Origin: Ascoidea asiatica
Lineage: Eukaryota > Ascomycota > Saccharomycetes > Ascoideales > Ascoideaceae
Direction: 5' to 3'
Length of the DNA stretch: 64,000 nt
Assembly (NCBI GenBank): GCA_001600695.1
Contig: BCKQ01000009.1
Span: forward strand, 434,001-498,000
The notes under the pieces were generated by a model that had not been told where the DNA came from, ran no database searches, and was given only the letters and a program-made list of their open reading frames with translations. Both the position numbers and the translations under genes were made by a program. Positions 63,489 through 64,000 of the stretch are shown here, one piece after another. How positions within the stretch are numbered: the first letter of the stretch is position 1; every line of letters starts with the position of its first letter.

Positions 63489-64000
63489 TGATAATTTATT
63501 ATTCAATTAATTTTTCTCAAAATTTTCAAAATCTTTAAATTCATCTTCATTTATCCTTAATCAATATTATCAACTTCAAGTTTAGTTTCAAAAACAAAAG
63601 AAAATATATTCATTGTTCCCCTTTTGAACTAGACTACAAAAATTTCAAAGAATAACTTTCATTCTACTTTTCTATTTTTATTTTTATTTTTTCCTTTGAA
63701 AGAAAAACAATTATTGTGTTTGGTCTCATTTTTTCGGGCGATTGCCTTTATTTAATTTTTTTTATTCTATGTGTTTATGGATTATATTACCTTTATGTGT
63801 GGTAATCTGGTTTTATGGTGTTAATATTTGGTTAAGCTTTAGGCTTTTTTTTTTATAATTTTAATTTTTATACAGTATAATAATTCTTTAAAAAGCTATA
63901 CATTCTCAATTTGCGAGTTATTTTTTCTTTTCAACTTTCATATTTTACAAATTTTTAGACAATTTCCTTAAATAGTCGATATATTTAGATAATTAATATA
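63489..64000. other. 3' flank at the right window edge
   Basis: AT-rich, T-run-containing sequence after the wall-protein gene. No gene, RNA or repeat recognised before the window ends. Confidence 0.4.

Overview
The window is AT-rich budding-yeast (Saccharomycotina) nuclear DNA. Genes are almost all intronless and separated by 0.3-2.5 kb spacers. Proteins carry many Asn and Ser/Thr runs, and one intron has a canonical GTATGT / TACTAAC / AG layout. Leu is coded almost entirely by TTA/TTG/CTT. The few CTG codons avoid conserved domains. All five CTG codons in the Ser/Thr-rich stalk of the 41656-45021 protein sit where Ser is expected. This points to a yeast that reads CUG as Ser (Candida/Debaryomyces-type, or the Ascoidea/Saccharomycopsis lineage). 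Translations quoted here use the standard code, so CTG positions may be wrong.

Layout. 1-10 kb: 3' part of the SWR1 chromatin-remodelling ATPase, BNA1, SDH4, a mitochondrial 2-methylisocitrate/isocitrate lyase (ICL2 type) and a FLX1-type mitochondrial carrier. 10-19 kb: a forkhead factor of the Hcm1 type, ILV6, and an allantoate-permease-family transporter with a GATA-site cluster. 19-21 kb: a promoter-like block with two MCB boxes followed by what looks like a decayed gene. 21-41 kb: a P-TEFb-type cyclin, a U2AF65/Mud2-like splicing factor whose start codon is split by an intron, an ABCC transporter (YBT1 type), DAD3, a POM33/TMEM33 protein, the SIT4 phosphatase and an RCK2-type kinase. 41-53 kb: a Ser/Thr-rich two-segment membrane protein, then a degenerate Ty3/gypsy LTR retrotransposon (46010-52415) sitting in its upstream region. 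53-64 kb: a large unrecognised Asn/Ser-rich protein, RPS25, a three-member C/D snoRNA cluster matching yeast snR57-snR55-snR61, and a GPI-type cell-wall protein.

The genes are ordinary nuclear housekeeping genes and form no operon. Regulatory words fit their neighbours: Gcn4 and Leu3-like sites at ILV6, GATA sites at the permease, MCB/SCB words far upstream of the forkhead gene, and Tbf1/Cbf1-type words at both RPS25 and the snoRNA cluster. Nearly every promoter region contains a short GC-rich island in otherwise very AT-rich DNA. I found no tRNA, rRNA, CRISPR or plasmid feature.
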